Below are positions 1-13,000 of a stretch of DNA of 64,000 bases, one piece after another. The stretch's first letter is position 1; each line of letters opens with the position of its first letter. The notes under the pieces were generated by a model. The model did not search any database, was not told the origin of the DNA, and worked only from the letters and a program-made list of their open reading frames with translations. The stretch is from Anisus vortex (Eukaryota; Mollusca; Gastropoda; Planorbidae): assembly GCA_949126835.1 (NCBI GenBank), contig OX421506.1:16064447-16128446 (forward strand), written 5' to 3'. Both the position numbers and the translations under genes were made by a program.

Positions 1-169
1 GTATAACTATTTTAGTTACATCTAATTTATTATCTTTTCTACAAAGAATACCATTTATTATTTCCATGTTCTTGTTTTTAGCATGACCTTTTTCAATTTC
101 TGATACCATTTTAATTATGTATTGATCTTCTTTCTGTTCTCTTTTTAGAGTTTGTTCATCAAAAGGCAT
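1..169 (-). CDS. retrotransposon integrase, N-terminal start (partial)
   Basis: Translation from the ATG at 169 gives MPFDEQTLKREQKEDQYI and, further on, a piece with INGILCRKDNKLDV. This matches the segment just before the HHCC zinc domain in Ty3/gypsy integrases (E-Q-x-x-D-x-x-I, then G-x-L-x-R). It runs off the left edge before the HHCC motif. It is in the same frame as the gag and protease ORFs of this element, while the ORF in between is in another frame. The equivalent segment in the second element of this window is at about 17920-18110. Confidence 0.65.
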   Translation of the reverse strand, partial: MPFDEQTLKREQKEDQYIIKMVSEIEKGHAKNKNMEIINGILCRKDNKLDVTKIVI

Positions 170-587
170 GTTTATTAAACTGATATTTTCTGTTTTTTTT
201 AATTTGAATTTCCTTTTTATGAGGACTATCAATGAACGCTAATATCTCAGTCTTCATTTTAGTAAAATCAGATATTTGATTTTTAGCAATGTTGAATATC
301 TGTTTATGACCTTCTAAATGTTTACATAGTGAAATAGCATGTAATTCTTTTGGTACATTGTTTATTTCACATTGACTTTCAAATTTGTTTACATACTGTT
401 CTAGTTTTTCTGTTCCATTCCATTTGGGAATAGGATTATCCTTTTCATTATTTATGGATAAGTCTATGTTTGGTGTCTCATGGAAAATATTATTTTCTGA
501 CTTTCCTATGGTTTGTAAAAAATTAAAAGTTTGTAGAGCAGGATAAAATTCTTGTTCGGGTATATCTACTAACTTTTCATTTTGCAA
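159..587 (-). CDS. capsid-like ORF between protease and integrase
   Basis: 142 aa, not confidently recognised. The middle reads PKWNGTEKLEQYVNKFE and then LCKHLEGHKQIFNIA, a pattern resembling the F-x-G ... Y-x-x-x-F-E ... L-x-G-x-A run of retrotransposon gag/capsid helices. It sits where reverse transcriptase would lie in an ordinary gypsy element. It overlaps the end of the protease ORF by 19 nt in a different frame, so it would need a frameshift or its own start. It could be a real extra capsid-like module or a chance open frame; the helix-like composition favours the first. Confidence 0.4.
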   Translation of the reverse strand: MQNEKLVDIPEQEFYPALQTFNFLQTIGKSENNIFHETPNIDLSINNEKDNPIPKWNGTEKLEQYVNKFESQCEINNVPKELHAISLCKHLEGHKQIFNIAKNQISDFTKMKTEILAFIDSPHKKEIQIKKNRKYQFNKHAF

Positions 588-1090
588 TATAACAGGTTTT
601 CATTCATCCATTTCTGAAATATGTCAAAACTATTATCTTGTTTGACATTGAAAGCATTACCAATAATTAGAGGTGCAACACAGTTTTTCATTATGGCTGC
701 CTCTGTTTTTCCTGTAAGCCAAGGACAATCAATCTCTATTATAGTGACAGGACAATTTACAGTGAAACCATTTCCAAGTTTTATAGTATCCACTCTTATA
801 ATATTGGTGGGTGTCTGATTGGGAATTAAGCTTTCATCTATGCATATAATACTGGACCCTGTATCCCTCAAACAGTATGTAGTCTTTCCTTCCACATAAG
901 CAGGAAAAAGTATTAATTGACCCCTATTTTCAAATATTACATTATTGGTTTGAGATGTGGAATTGTTTTGTTTTCCTCTATTTCTTCTATTTTGAAAATT
1001 TGATTGAGGTCTATTTTGAGTATTAGGAAAATCTTGCCTTCCAAAATTGTGATTTGGCACATTGTTATGGGAAAAAATGTGATTTGGCAA
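569..1090 (-). CDS. retropepsin-like aspartic protease
   Basis: The 173-aa frame begins with Asn/Phe/Pro-rich sequence that continues the gag tail, then has CLRDTGSSIICID, the catalytic D-T-G-S-S motif, and about 70 residues later APLIIGNAF, the hydrophobic-hydrophobic-G flap partner typical of gypsy proteases (L-I-G-N-D/A). It acts by cutting the gag-pol polyprotein. It is in the same frame as the gag ORF and separated from it only by a TGA at 1190-1192, with sequence of gag-tail character continuing on both sides of that codon. The stop may be a mutation or a readthrough site. Confidence 0.8.
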   Translation of the reverse strand: MPNHIFSHNNVPNHNFGRQDFPNTQNRPQSNFQNRRNRGKQNNSTSQTNNVIFENRGQLILFPAYVEGKTTYCLRDTGSSIICIDESLIPNQTPTNIIRVDTIKLGNGFTVNCPVTIIEIDCPWLTGKTEAAIMKNCVAPLIIGNAFNVKQDNSFDIFQKWMNENLLYCKMKS

Positions 1091-1189
1091 ATTTCTGTTA
1101 TTAAAATTTGAAAAATTCTGATTTGGAAAGTTTCTATGATCAAAATTAGAAAAAAATTGATTTGAACAATTTCTATGATCAATATTTGA

Positions 1190-2317
1190 TCAATTGAAGT
1201 TTGAATTGAAATTTCTACCTTTTGCATTGTTATTCCTGTAACAATATTCTGATGAATGGTTTGTACCATTGCAAAAAATACATCTATAATTATTAGATTT
1301 TGGTTGATTACCAAACTTTTTTCTATTGCCAAATTGATTATGCCTAGACCTAGGAGGTGAATAGCTCCTTCTTCTATGCTGAATTGTAATTAATGTTTGA
1401 TTTTGTTTAGTCAGTTCTACATTAGGGTGACTATCTTTAAAATTTGAGATGGCATCTATCAAATTTTCAACTGTCTTAACTTTTCTTTCCATAATGTGAG
1501 TAAACAATGGTTTAGAAGCTTGTTTTAATACTTTATCAACAACAATGATTTCTATAATCTCATTAGGATTTTTGGTATCTATTTTTACTAAGCCTAACCA
1601 TGTAAGTAAAAATGTTTTAACTTCAGACACAAAAGCTCTCGGTTCGATCTTGTCAGTTAAAATAAAATTGTGGAACTTTTGTCTATAATAATCCTCAGAG
1701 TGGATAAAGAATTTAATTAACTGTTCTTTGATAATGGCATAATCAGTTATTTCTTTATCAATATGAGATAGAGCTTCCCCACCCTTGTCTTTCAATTGTG
1801 GAATAAGGTGAATGTAATATTCTGAAATGGGAATCCCATATCCCTTACATGTTGCTTCAAATAGATTTAGAAAATCAACAATTTTCTCTTTTCCAACAAA
1901 AGGAGGCATTTTAAATCTTACACCATGTTTTGATTTTTCATTATTTGTTTGCTCAACTTTAGTATTTTGTAATTTAGCCAACTCTAATTCATGGTCTAAT
2001 TTCAATTGAGTTTCTTTCAATTGAATTTCTTTTTCTTTATTCAATTGTAGTTCTTTTTCTTTTAAATCTAGTGCTTTCAATTCTTTTTCTTTGTTTATTT
2101 CTAGTTCTCTTTGTTTAAATTCATTATCAAGTTCTCTTTGTTTAATTTCATGAGCCCTTAATTCTGCTCGCTCATCTCTTTCCTTATCTGCTAATTCTTT
2201 TTTCAATTGCTTAACTTTATTTTCAACAAATTCCTGATATTCTTTTTTATCAGTTATATCAAACTTTTGTGCCAATAGTTCAGCTTCATCATAAAGTAAT
2301 TTAACCTTGGAATCCAT
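1190..2317 (-). CDS. retrotransposon gag polyprotein
   Basis: 375 aa starting at the ATG at 2317. Residues 1-125 are a highly charged heptad-like coiled coil (runs of KEKEL, KERDERAEL, LKEKELQLNKE). Residues about 130-290 are a capsid-like domain starting FKMPPFVGKEKIVDFLNLFE. After a basic Asn/Gln-rich linker comes a zinc knuckle, C-I-F-C-x4-H-x4-C, at about residues 340-353. Gag packages the element RNA into cytoplasmic particles. The frame is open and uninterrupted, so this copy may be fairly young. Confidence 0.85.
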   Translation of the reverse strand: MDSKVKLLYDEAELLAQKFDITDKKEYQEFVENKVKQLKKELADKERDERAELRAHEIKQRELDNEFKQRELEINKEKELKALDLKEKELQLNKEKEIQLKETQLKLDHELELAKLQNTKVEQTNNEKSKHGVRFKMPPFVGKEKIVDFLNLFEATCKGYGIPISEYYIHLIPQLKDKGGEALSHIDKEITDYAIIKEQLIKFFIHSEDYYRQKFHNFILTDKIEPRAFVSEVKTFLLTWLGLVKIDTKNPNEIIEIIVVDKVLKQASKPLFTHIMERKVKTVENLIDAISNFKDSHPNVELTKQNQTLITIQHRRRSYSPPRSRHNQFGNRKKFGNQPKSNNYRCIFCNGTNHSSEYCYRNNNAKGRNFNSNFN

Positions 2318-4325
2318 TATTATTTATTATTGAATGTCAAGATTTATGATCTTATAGTAGAGTACAATTTTTATAATGCACTATTTTATAGTACAGCAAT
2401 CTTTTATTCCTATACTGAATGACAATATTTATTAACTACAGAATGAGCATTTTTATATTACAGCAACTTTTATAATCCAATGCTAAAGTAAAATGTTTAT
2501 AATGCTAGATGCAAGATGCTAGAATCATCAAATATTAGCTAAGCCAAGACACATTTTCTATTATGGCCTGTTTATTTTATTATTATTAGCAATTTTATAG
2601 TAGAGTTGAATGCAAGTCAAGTCACTTTTGCTATTATGACTTTTTATTTCTTATTATTACTATATAGGTTGCAACAATTATTTCCCGCAAAGCAACGTAT
2701 AATCTTATTATCACTAATGGTAGCACATATACAATATTATTATTATTATTAATGGTAGCACACAATATTATTAAAATGATAAATAAAATAAAATGATGGC
2801 ACATAACAACTAGACTAATGTTATTATAAGCAAGTATCCTATTATTATTTATTGCAATATCAATTAGCAAGTATTCTTATTTTTATTTATTGCAATATCA
2901 ATTAGCAAGTATTCTATTTTATTAGCACTGCAAAGCACAATATTATTGTCATATAGGCTATGTCATTTGTTATATTGTGTATATTATATACATTTGTAGT
3001 TACATGTGTTAGATATCAATTATTATTTTGTTAATTGTAGGTACATGTATTTGGGCACTACTTAAATCATATAGTTATGAATCTGATTATTCATATTATT
3101 ATTATATTGGTAAATAACCTATTATTGTTATTTTTTTTACCATAGACCATTATACTCAGAGATCATATTGAATATCTCAAAAACTAACTAATGCATATTA
3201 ATGATATTTCAAAAAATACAAAAAAAATAAAATTATATCAAGTAACAATAGAAAAAACAGTTACAATATTGAAACACACTAATGCTGCTTGGACCACAAG
3301 AAAGAGGAATTTTTGACAAAGAATCACAACATGTATAACATTGACAAGACTATAGTAATTGTACTTTAATAATTCTTAACAAAAACAAACAAAGTCAAAA
3401 CAACTAACAGAAATAACCCTAACAAAGAATCATTTCTAATCAATCTCTTTTAAGAAACAGAAAAAGATTATAGACAGAATAAGAATAGACAAGAGATTTA
3501 TTTTAGAAACTACCGCCAACCAAAGCACACTTTATACATATATATATATATAATTCATACTCATGAATATGTATAGTAATGAATTAAAATCAATAAGATT
3601 AAAATTAATAAGACTAACTAATAATCCAAATGAATACACATTCACTGTATGAAATCACTGCAATGTAAATCCAGAGTAGAAATCCAGGAGAAACTTAATT
3701 AATTATTTAATAATCCAATGAATGTTTACACTGTTTCAAGTTGAGTTGCTTCAAGTTTCCACTTCAGTATGGTACAATCCAATTTTAGAATTAACACAAG
3801 AAAAAAATGTATACCATTAATTAATATTAATGTCAAATGTCTTTGGTATACACATTAAATATTTAATTATTTAAAGTTTCTTTATTGTTATTTATTTATC
3901 TTCCGGTAAGCACATCGGACTTCAACATGTAATACATGTCACATCAGGCTTCAACATATGGGTATGTCACATCGGACTTGAATATATATAGTGTAGGTTC
4001 CTTGTTGACAACATGTGGAAACGAACTTTTTCCGGTTGGAAATAATGACCTATATATTGTCATTTTATTCGATTTTTTGTATCGAATTTTATAATAAAGT
4101 TATTTTCGGTGGACAAATTTTATATATTCTAAGAGCTAGTATGTTGCTAAATCAGATTATTAGAATATGGATGTAGATTAATAGACTCAGACTTCAGTTT
4201 TGAAATGTTCAAAACCTGGTATACTCACATAACATTCCATGTGGTTTTTAGAATGTCTTGTTGTTCGAAAAATCTCGAATATCAATATATTGTATATTTC
4301 AGCTTTGTTGTCTGTTAGCACCGAA

Positions 4326-4334
4326 CTGCCACCA
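4326..4334 (-). promoter_or_regulatory. possible tRNA primer binding site of the LTR element
   Basis: On the minus strand this reads TGGTGGCAG, directly after TTT. It starts with the TGG that pairs with a tRNA CCA end, and lies 2 kb upstream of gag. A second candidate, TGGTGGTCC, lies about 40 nt further upstream, at about 4364-4372. The assignment is tentative because neither LTR end is confirmed. Confidence 0.35.
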
Positions 4335-4974
4335 AATCTGTTGATGTCCTGAATTATTGTTGGACCACCAATTAAAATAATTAGTCTCTCCAGAGTGTAT
4401 TTGCTACAGTTGCTGAATTATTGTCTATCAATACATTGAAACAGACGACTTCACAATATATATATATTTAAACTTGTAATTAAATAAAGGAACTCCTTGT
4501 TACAGCATATGTAATTTATTAATATTATTAACTGGTCACTTCACATCCATGAAAACAATTATAGATTATAATAGCTACATAATATACATTTTTACTAATG
4601 GTCTCTGAGTCTAATTATACGTGCGTTCCATTACAAGCGATCGGTGAGACTGAAGAGTAAGCATGGCCAGTCATGTGACTATCCACTTCCTATATAAGTT
4701 TTCTTAATATCCAAAAATGGGTTTTATTTCGAGTTTTTAATTCCCACTTGAGTCACTACCCTTATATTATTTACTTGCTCCATAGCAACAATCCATCGTT
4801 TTCTTTTGTCGCCATCTTTTGGAAATAAAATAAACATTTAATTATCTACATATTTTTGACCAACCAGTAACGTAGCTCACTGACATGTTTCGAAGTAAAT
4901 GATTGAGTTAGACCGGAAATGTCGTTTTTGTCGACCTTTTATGCATGCATACTTGTTAAGACTTGTCAATAGCC

Positions 4975-5743
4975 TCATACTGAAGTGACGTTTGAGAAAA
5001 TAAATAAATAAACAAAACACGATGCTATAAATCTATTTTTAACCATTTTGTTAAAAATAAGAATCGGTAAAATATTCAAAACACGTGGCAATGGATTCAA
5101 AACAAGTGACAATATTCCTTTTTCTTAGTCGAAGTCCTTTCTCTGACGTCACTTTCCTATGTTGCCGGAAATATAAACATCTCAAATGGCTACGAGAATT
5201 GGATTTTTCCTCCGAAAAACGCGCACATTTTAGTGCTAATATTGAACTAATTACTTTAAACGGCCACAATGTGTGCTTTCTGCAATGCCAACTTAACAGT
5301 GTCTCACATTTTGTTGGAATGAATTACATTTGATGAAATTCGACGTAAATTCTATTACTGTAGCACTCTTCATGAACTTTTCAGCAAAATGAAACCAAAA
5401 TATATAATAAACTATATTAAAGACATACAACTGTACAACATAATTCAAAGATATAAGAACAATAAAATGAATACAGGAGCGCAAATCTAATCGTCTTTCG
5501 AGACTATGGAGCAAATGATGATGATGAAAATGAATACAAGAGAAACATGACAACAACGTTATAAAAAGGCCTTTTATAACCTTCGATGTAGATGGGCCGG
5601 AAATTCAACAATTCATTTCAAACCAATTTGTTGATATTTTGCATAAATGATTTTTATTAACATTCGGATACCGAATACACTATTTACTATAAAAATAAGA
5701 TTTTGACTTAATTTTTATAAAAAGCTCTTCACTTGGTCTTTAA
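4975..5743 (+). mobile_element. MITE-like repeat shared with the copy 3 intron, with a LINE inserted inside
   Basis: The stretch 4975-5257 and 5630-5743 aligns over its length with the reverse complement of 58812-59269, including the shared end CTCTTCACTTGGTCTTTAA at 5725-5743. In the copy at 58812-59269 both inverted ends are visible. Here the left end is diverged. The alignment is broken at about 5258-5630 by a LINE 3' end. Relative to the host gene the element has the same orientation as in copy 3, so it may predate the gene duplication. Confidence 0.6.
5262..5535 (+). pseudogene. LINE 3' end (reverse-transcriptase polyprotein C-terminus)
   Basis: Translated in one frame this gives CAFCNANLTVSHILLE, a TGA, then ITFDEIRRKFYYC and, later, IIQRYKNNKMNTGAQI followed by TAA. 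C-x2-C ... L-T-V-x-H-I-L-L-E-C with a following F-x-x-I-R-R-K-F is the C-terminal zinc-knuckle region of Jockey/I-type non-LTR retrotransposons. After the stop comes TCGTCTTTCGAGACTATGG and a short ATG/GAT repeat tail, the same tail as at the LINE near 62.4 kb. It is 5'-truncated and carries one internal stop, so it is not functional. Confidence 0.75.
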
Positions 5744-6917
5744 AGGTTGAAAAGCCTTTTCTTTCCAGTATAATAAAAACAAAAAAGAAAATTATAATAG
5801 AACTGGTTTTTATGAAACTACTAGAATGTATGCCCTTCAAAATGACGAAGAAACGAATGACTATAATATGTTTTAGTATGAAAAATAAAAATAATAAAAA
5901 AAAAAAGAAAAAAAAAAGAAACAATAACATGCATATTAAAAGCTAGGGAAATCCCTAGATTGGCCAAAAAAAGCGCCTAATTTAAAAGTAATATTAAAAG
6001 GCTTTCACACTGAAGACGTTTTCAAATGGCGCTGCAGTTTATAACCTTAACATGACGTTAATTAAAAAAAAATAGCGATTAAAGTTACAAAATTAGAAAT
6101 ATATAGTTGAAGGACGAAGATTCAAATACGTCCAATAGACAATAAGGGAATATTTATATTTTAAACAAAAACGCTCTCAGATCATGCGATCAGAATAAAT
6201 ATTGAAAGTAGGTTTTGGGGAAGTTTTCTTTACTTACCATAGACTTTTAGAAGAGGGTCATATATGGTCAGATAATTAAGTCTGTGTGAAATGAGGTGTG
6301 TGAAATAAATTAATTCTTTTGAAATAGGTACGCCTTGTCTATAGCTAAAATAACTGTCTAGGTTGTTTTTTTGTGTTTTTTTTTCTCGGGGAAGTCAATT
6401 CTTCAAGTTCATCCTGAAACCAGCGGAACCAAGTTTGTGCAACAGTGTTTAAAACATTAGTTACTCGAGCATAGCGTTTTATGTTCTTTTGGTCAATCAA
6501 TTCGGTGTTCTTATTTATAGACTTATCACAAGTACTTTAGAGTATTTCCTTGGTTTAATTAAATTATTGTTGTTTACTAATGTAAAAAAGTTTGGATTTG
6601 GTCTGTGTCAACCTGTATCAATTTAGTTTCTTTCTATGCCTGGGTGTCTTTTACTATTCCATCCCACACCTTAGATATTCATATTAATTTGGTATTATAA
6701 TTAAAATGTAAATAATCAGGTAGGGAGTATGCGAACCGTACTAATTGCAGCCTAATAAAATATCGGATCTATGTATCTACAAACAATAATATTGTAAATA
6801 TTATTATGTCATAACATTAGCACATTTGCCATTAAGATAATGATAATATAGTATTTATTGTTGTTTAGTTTTTAAATATATATTTATGCTGGCAGATTTT
6901 AATCTCTTCTCATTTAG

Positions 6918-7076
6918 CCGATTGTGTATTAGGTGATCAACCTATTGTATCAATATCTACTTCCGTGGGGAGCTGTGAAGAGACTCTTAGCACGGGGGAA
7001 AACAATCTATGCTATGACAGTAATGTCACAAAACTTTGCTGTAATTCTTGCAAAGCTCTCTACACTGGAAGGGAAA
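6918..7076 (+). CDS. copy 1 exon: first PLAC-like cysteine module
   Basis: Acceptor tttag before 6918, donor gtgagt at 7077, phases 1 and 1. It encodes DCVLGDQPIVSI and, further on, NNLCYDSNV and LCCNSCKAL. The spacing C ... C ... C ... CC-x2-C matches PLAC-type C-terminal modules of ADAMTS-like proteins. Homologous exons: 27041-27202 and 54179-54316. Confidence 0.8.
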
Positions 7077-10000
7077 GTGAGTTGATTTGATATCTATGCT
7101 GGTCGTATTATTTCGATTTGTACTGGTCGTAGCACTTTAATTTAGAAAGTTCGTAGCATTTTGTTATATATTGGTTACATACTTTCATTTTCAAGCCCTC
7201 TGACAAAGCAAATTCCATTGTGGTCAGAGTCGTGTAATGAAATTGTAAACAATAAAATGGAATAGTTACTTGACAAGGAAGTTTCAGTATAAATGATTCA
7301 ATCAAGAAGATATTAAAATTGTATTAAAGTGGTAAATCCAGTATTTGCGAGTATGTACATTAAATATATTTTATACAGCAATATTATGTAGAGTCAATGT
7401 AACAGACTCAAAAGAATCTCTCTCGAAACGTAATCGCGGCGATGGAGAGCGGGATTCAGACCCATTAATAGAAGGGTAAAAAAATATTGGTACCATTTAC
7501 TTTAGCCTATAATAAAAACGATAGTCTAACAAGATATCCCCTGTACGTAATACTAACCTATTCAAGAATTTGCAGACGCTACAAGAGTGGATTTCTTAGA
7601 TTTTTTGCAGTCGTTACTAAACAGACAAAATGACAACCATAAAAGGAAACTGAAATCTTAGTCCCGCCTACTTGTGTTGGGGAGAGAGAAGATAAGCAAT
7701 GTGTGTTCCAGTATTGGGCACTTTGTAACAATATTTTACTTGTTGTAACCATTAGTTTTACAATCGTATAATTTCGTTTTATATTGGTTGCAGCATCTCA
7801 ACTTATACTGTTCGTAGCGTTTTATTCTATGCATGTTATATCATTTAGTTCTACAGGCCTACTGAAGAATGAAAAAGCATTTATTTAAAGTGGTCGTAGC
7901 TATTCAATTTTCGTTCGTCGTAGATGGAACAAAAAATCGCCTAGGGCAGGAAGTGGTTGAAATATGCGCCTCTATATCATGTTAGATACCGCTTTTTAGA
8001 AAAAAAAAGAAATGACAACACGTTACATTATTTTGAGGGGTTATGGTTAGGGTTAGGGAAGATTGTGAAAAACATAATTATCTTTGGGAGTATTTAAAGT
8101 CTGTAGTAGCCTCGGTGCAGCGCTCCCGTCTAGCGTGATCTAATGCTAGGTTTGAGGGGTGTCTCTGAGTCTATGTAGCTCCAATCGGTAACTACTATCA
8201 GTAGTTAGGCCGCTAGGCATCACATTTTCATGTATCCATCGCCACATAAGCCATGAAAACATTGCTTCACAGGCGATGTGATTCATCAAATTTGTCTTAA
8301 AGGCTGACTTACATTTTAAGTTTTCTCTACATGTTATTTTAACAACAAGACAATACATGTGTGTTGCATCCCCAGACTGTACGTACGGAGATAAGCTACA
8401 TATATGCGTTGCATTTCCGAAAGTAGTCTATTGCCCATATGACGTTTTCAACTATTGCTGTGGACATTGTTTGTAAGTAAGCCTTTTAGTTAAAAAAAAC
8501 AACAATTACAACAAAATAACAACTTTTAATAATATACTTATATTATATAATATACAGAATGGCGTGAAACAAAGAATACTTATGAGCAGGGGCGAAGACA
8601 GGATTTTATGTTTAGGAGGGTGAAATTGTGCTCCCAAAATGTATTTTAAATTTTTATGTGAATTGCTACATAGATCTAGTTCCCGAGAAGCAGTGTTCAC
8701 CAATGTCTTCAAAACAAAAAAAAATCTAAAAATTCTGAACTAGTAAGTTTAGCGAGTAACTATATTAATAGGTGGGGCGATGGTAAGGCCACACCAAGAT
8801 CCTGTCCGAGTCTAGCCACCTCCATGCACGCCGATAGAGCGTGCACGTAGCAAAAGTTTAAGTCTCCGCAGTACATGCCCTTTTCTACTTTTCCCCACCT
8901 GAGAATTTTCCCTTGATAAATAATGTGTCGTCTCGCTCGTATACATGCACTGTCGTCAAGTAGCACACATTCCAAACTTTAGGCCTGGATATCCAGATGT
9001 CGGAGCGTTGTTGATACGGACAGTTGCGCTCATTTCTGCCTGCAGACCTAGTCTAGCATCCTCTCGGAGTTGCAATGGTTCTTGGACGCGCAACAGGGGT
9101 TACCCCCCATACATTATCTCACAGTGTACCGTTAAAGTAGGCTACACATTCGCATTTTCCTCACTTCGCCGCTTTTAAGGCATATTGGTATTTACCAGTT
9201 TTACTGACCACTGCATACTAGGGATACCCTTAAAACCCATGAACAAATCATAACGTTTACCGTTATTCGAACCTAGGACCTTCTATACAGGCGAACGCGC
9301 TACCACTCGTCAAACGTGCACCGTTTTTTTTTTTAACTCTACATGACTCTCAAACAATTATCTATTTTTCAGAATATTTGTACTTTACGTGATGACATTT
9401 GTATAAAGTAATTCATAACCTCTGAACTCTTTTGCAACCGCTACTTTTTCAATGTAAATCAATATTATAGTTGCCACCTATTTTTCCCCATCGGATGCAT
9501 GTAATCTTGTTTTTTCAAGATATTCAAGGCAGAGAAGGATCGATTATCAATTTATTTGAGCTGTTGTTTTCCAAGATATACCAGACAGTGTTCGGAGATA
9601 TGCTCTTGATTTATTTCACGGCCAGTCTGAAGTTCATCCGCTTCAAGCATCTCAGACAAATATCACAAAGCATATAAAATATCTTCTCTTGCTAGATGCA
9701 CTTTCATTGTTGTTGATCTTTTTAACAATCAAAAAGATTCGGCACAATATTAATCTGTAAAGCGGCAAAAACAAATAGGCTTACATTGTGGGTATAGGGC
9801 CCAGGCCAAGGTGTTATTTTCTTTAACAAGAGTTTGTAGGCCATTGAAATGTCTGCATATGTCTTATGCACCATCAGAACCTTGAACCCGAACCGTATGC
9901 GGGTGAAAATGATGCTTTCAAAAAAATGTTTCATAAAGATGTCTTCAACGGTTTGAAATGCTGTATGCTTTATGTCCATTCTTGTCTTGTTCCTTTGAAA

Positions 10001-13000
10001 TTAGCACATATTAATTAAAGTAATTAAATCCATCCGCATTTTCTTTGCTGAAGAAAGGCGCTTTACTAATAAAAAAAAGTAGTAAGAAGTTTTAATCTTA
10101 AATAGCGGAACAATCTTTGTTTAACATTTAACATGCCAAATTCGACTAAAGTCTAATTTACAAAACTCTTTCTGTATGCCAAATTCGACTTTAGTCGAAA
10201 ATCATAGTGGTCTTAAGAAATGGATCAAAATCATAACCGAATAATCAATGGTATAGAGTTTGGACAGTGTATCATGACTGGCATGACTATCTTAACCTCA
10301 ATAACCAGAATTTTCGGTTTTATTATTTGTATGCGTCACATATCCAACCGTCGGTTATAGCTGTACTCAATAATAACTAAACAGTAATGAAGGAATAACT
10401 TTGACTCGAACCAAACGTTATTCACACTATTTACATGAGAGTCTAACATAAACAGTATGATAGATAACGTAAGAGAACGCTATTCTTCAACGGAGTAATT
10501 ATGTGACGTCACAGGCACCTATGACGCGTTTTGACTTGGACGCTCAAAACCGAACCACGTGGATGTTGCACGTACAATCTTGTTTATGTTCACCTTAGTA
10601 CTGAAGCCGATTTATGTGTCCTTTTATGTTTATAGCTTGTTCTTGTGTGAATTTCAAACATTTTAGTATTATTAGTATTTACTTTTATTGGAAATATACT
10701 TGAAATAGATCTATGGATGATTCTATTGTTTATCGAGCTGATTCTGATTCCGGTTAGGAATATAATTATGACAGGTGAGAATTAGATGATAATTTAGATT
10801 TAGAAAGTAATTCAGGTGATAACATTGATTTAGCCGGTGAAACCAATGGACCACTAGCACCTGCTCGCATTGATGCTAGATCGGCTTTGAGTTGTGATAG
10901 GGAGCAATGCAACGAATCAGTTCATTCTAACTGGGAAATGTTGGAGAGGAATGATTTCGTTGACCTAAATAGCGAATGGCTGCCCCCATTCATTAGTAAA
11001 CAAGGTGTTCTTGTCGATACCAACAATTTTGAGGCTGTTGATTATTTCAAATTGTTTTTCCCTGATACTTTAGTGGAGCAAATAATGAATGAGACTAATC
11101 GTTATGGTGACAAGGTAAAAAGTGAAAAATGTGTTGGGAATGATGGATCCCACCGTGTGAAAAGCTGGAAGCCATGCGATATGGATGAGCTATCTGCCTT
11201 TCTTGGCATTCAAATTGCGATGGGCTTATGTAGCAAATCATCAATAGATGATTATTGGGCAACAGGAGCTTGGCTCACATACACCCCTTTTACTCAAGTA
11301 ATGGGAAGAAATAGATTTCAAATTCTCAACTCATTTTTTCATTTCAACAATAACGAAAACAGACTAGAAAGGGGGCAGGATGGATATGATCCACTCTTCA
11401 AACTGCGACCGTTATTGGACATTACGGCACCTCTATACCGACAAGTCTATGGACCAGGACAAGCCCTTTCAATAGATGAGTCTATGGTGGCATTCAAAGG
11501 ACGTTGTTTTTTCAAACAGTACATGCCATCTAAACCAACTAAATGGGGCATAAAGGCATTCATGTTGGCTGATTCAAAGTCTTTCTACTGTTTGAAGTTA
11601 TAATATACACAGGAAAAAAGACATTTGTGATATAAGAAGGCAACACTTTGCGTTCACAGATTGTATTTGATCTGGTTGACGGATTAGAGGGAAAAGGCCA
11701 TATAATATACACAGACAATTACTATACAAGTATTTATACATATTCTAGTTTGAAAGTGAAAAATCTAGGTGCGTGTGGCACAATTCTGGAAAACTCAAAG
11801 CGTTATCCAAAAGAACTGAAGAAAATAAATTAAGAATGAAAAGAGGTGATCCTCCCATTTTTGCTAAATCAAAGGACTTGATCGTAACAACGTTTCAAGA
11901 TAGCAAACGTCTCAGTATTCTATCAACTGTGGGAAACAACACAACTACAGTGAAGCGCATACGAGACAGAAAACAGCCAGAAGGTTATAGAACAGTATAA
12001 AAACCTACCATCTGCCAGCATTACAATGACCATATGGGTGGAGTGGATCATTTTGACCAAATGAAGGTTAGCTATAGCTATCCGTACAAATCAGTCAAGT
12101 GGTACCACTCAGTATTTCATTATATCAAAGAAGTAGCTTTGAAAATGGACTAATTTGTTACAGGCTAAACAAGGACGCTTCCATGACAGCTAAAAATTTT
12201 AGGGAACTAGTGCTTGAATCCCTTATCCAGAACCAAGTGAATAGGAAAAGACAAAAAAGAAATACTATCGCCCCGACCCCAAACATTGATGACAGATTAA
12301 CTGGACGTCACTTTCCCAATACGTATACAGTCAAATCGTACAAACCAAACTGTCTTGTCTGTAAATCCTGCCAAAAAAGAGCCCAAACAAGATATTACTG
12401 CCCTGTTTGCAACGTCCCTCTCTGCATTGTGCCATGTTTTGAGCTGTATCATACAGCTGTGAATTATAGCACTGTTCGCCAGCGCCAGCCACAGCAGTAA
12501 ACTTTTTATAATGTGTGGTTTCAAAAATGTATAGTATAGTTCTGTACATTAATTTTCATTTATATTGGTATTTTTTTTATTCCATTATTTGGTTGCAAAA
12601 TAGTCAATTAATCTTTTGTTGATGATGAAATTAAATTGTATAAATGTAAACTTTATTACTTTAATTTTTAATTTATTTAATTGATTTATGGCTTAACTTA
12701 TGCATTGAAATTATTAATTAAAGGTCATTGTTTGATATTAACTTTAGAAGACAAGTTCTTTCTATTTTTCTTAAGTTTATTACCATATTGCTAAGAAGCT
12801 GCACAAGGAAAATAAAAGCTACCTAAAAAAATATGTCTCCTATAGATATCACAAATATTCAAGGAAAGGTGGCACGATTTGGCACAAAACTCAATTTTTC
12901 AATATGGTTTAATGTAGATCTATATGGTAGAAATGTAATCCGTCAACATTGACCAATTACATATTTGTAAATTTTACAGTTTTAGTAGACTGACAGAAAA

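Larger units (their letters stand above)
1..4345 (-). mobile_element. LTR retrotransposon (Gmr1-like order), 5' part, truncated by window edge
   Basis: Reading right to left: a leader of about 2 kb without ORFs, a gag ORF with a coiled coil and a zinc knuckle, an aspartic protease, a capsid-like ORF and then the start of an integrase N-terminal region at the window edge. Reverse transcriptase would normally follow the protease. Here integrase-like sequence follows, which is the order known from Gmr1-type Ty3/gypsy elements. A possible primer binding site lies at 4326-4334, so the 5' LTR should start just right of it. I could not fix its outer end because the 3' LTR is outside the window. The region 2318-4320 is AT-rich with short direct repeats (for example around 3900-3970) and no recognisable gene. 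Confidence 0.75.

Noticed and set aside
8884..8960. Possible tRNA gene near the GC-rich repeats
   Set aside because: Only A- and B-box-like words; no cloverleaf could be drawn. Assigned to SINE-like repeats where supported.
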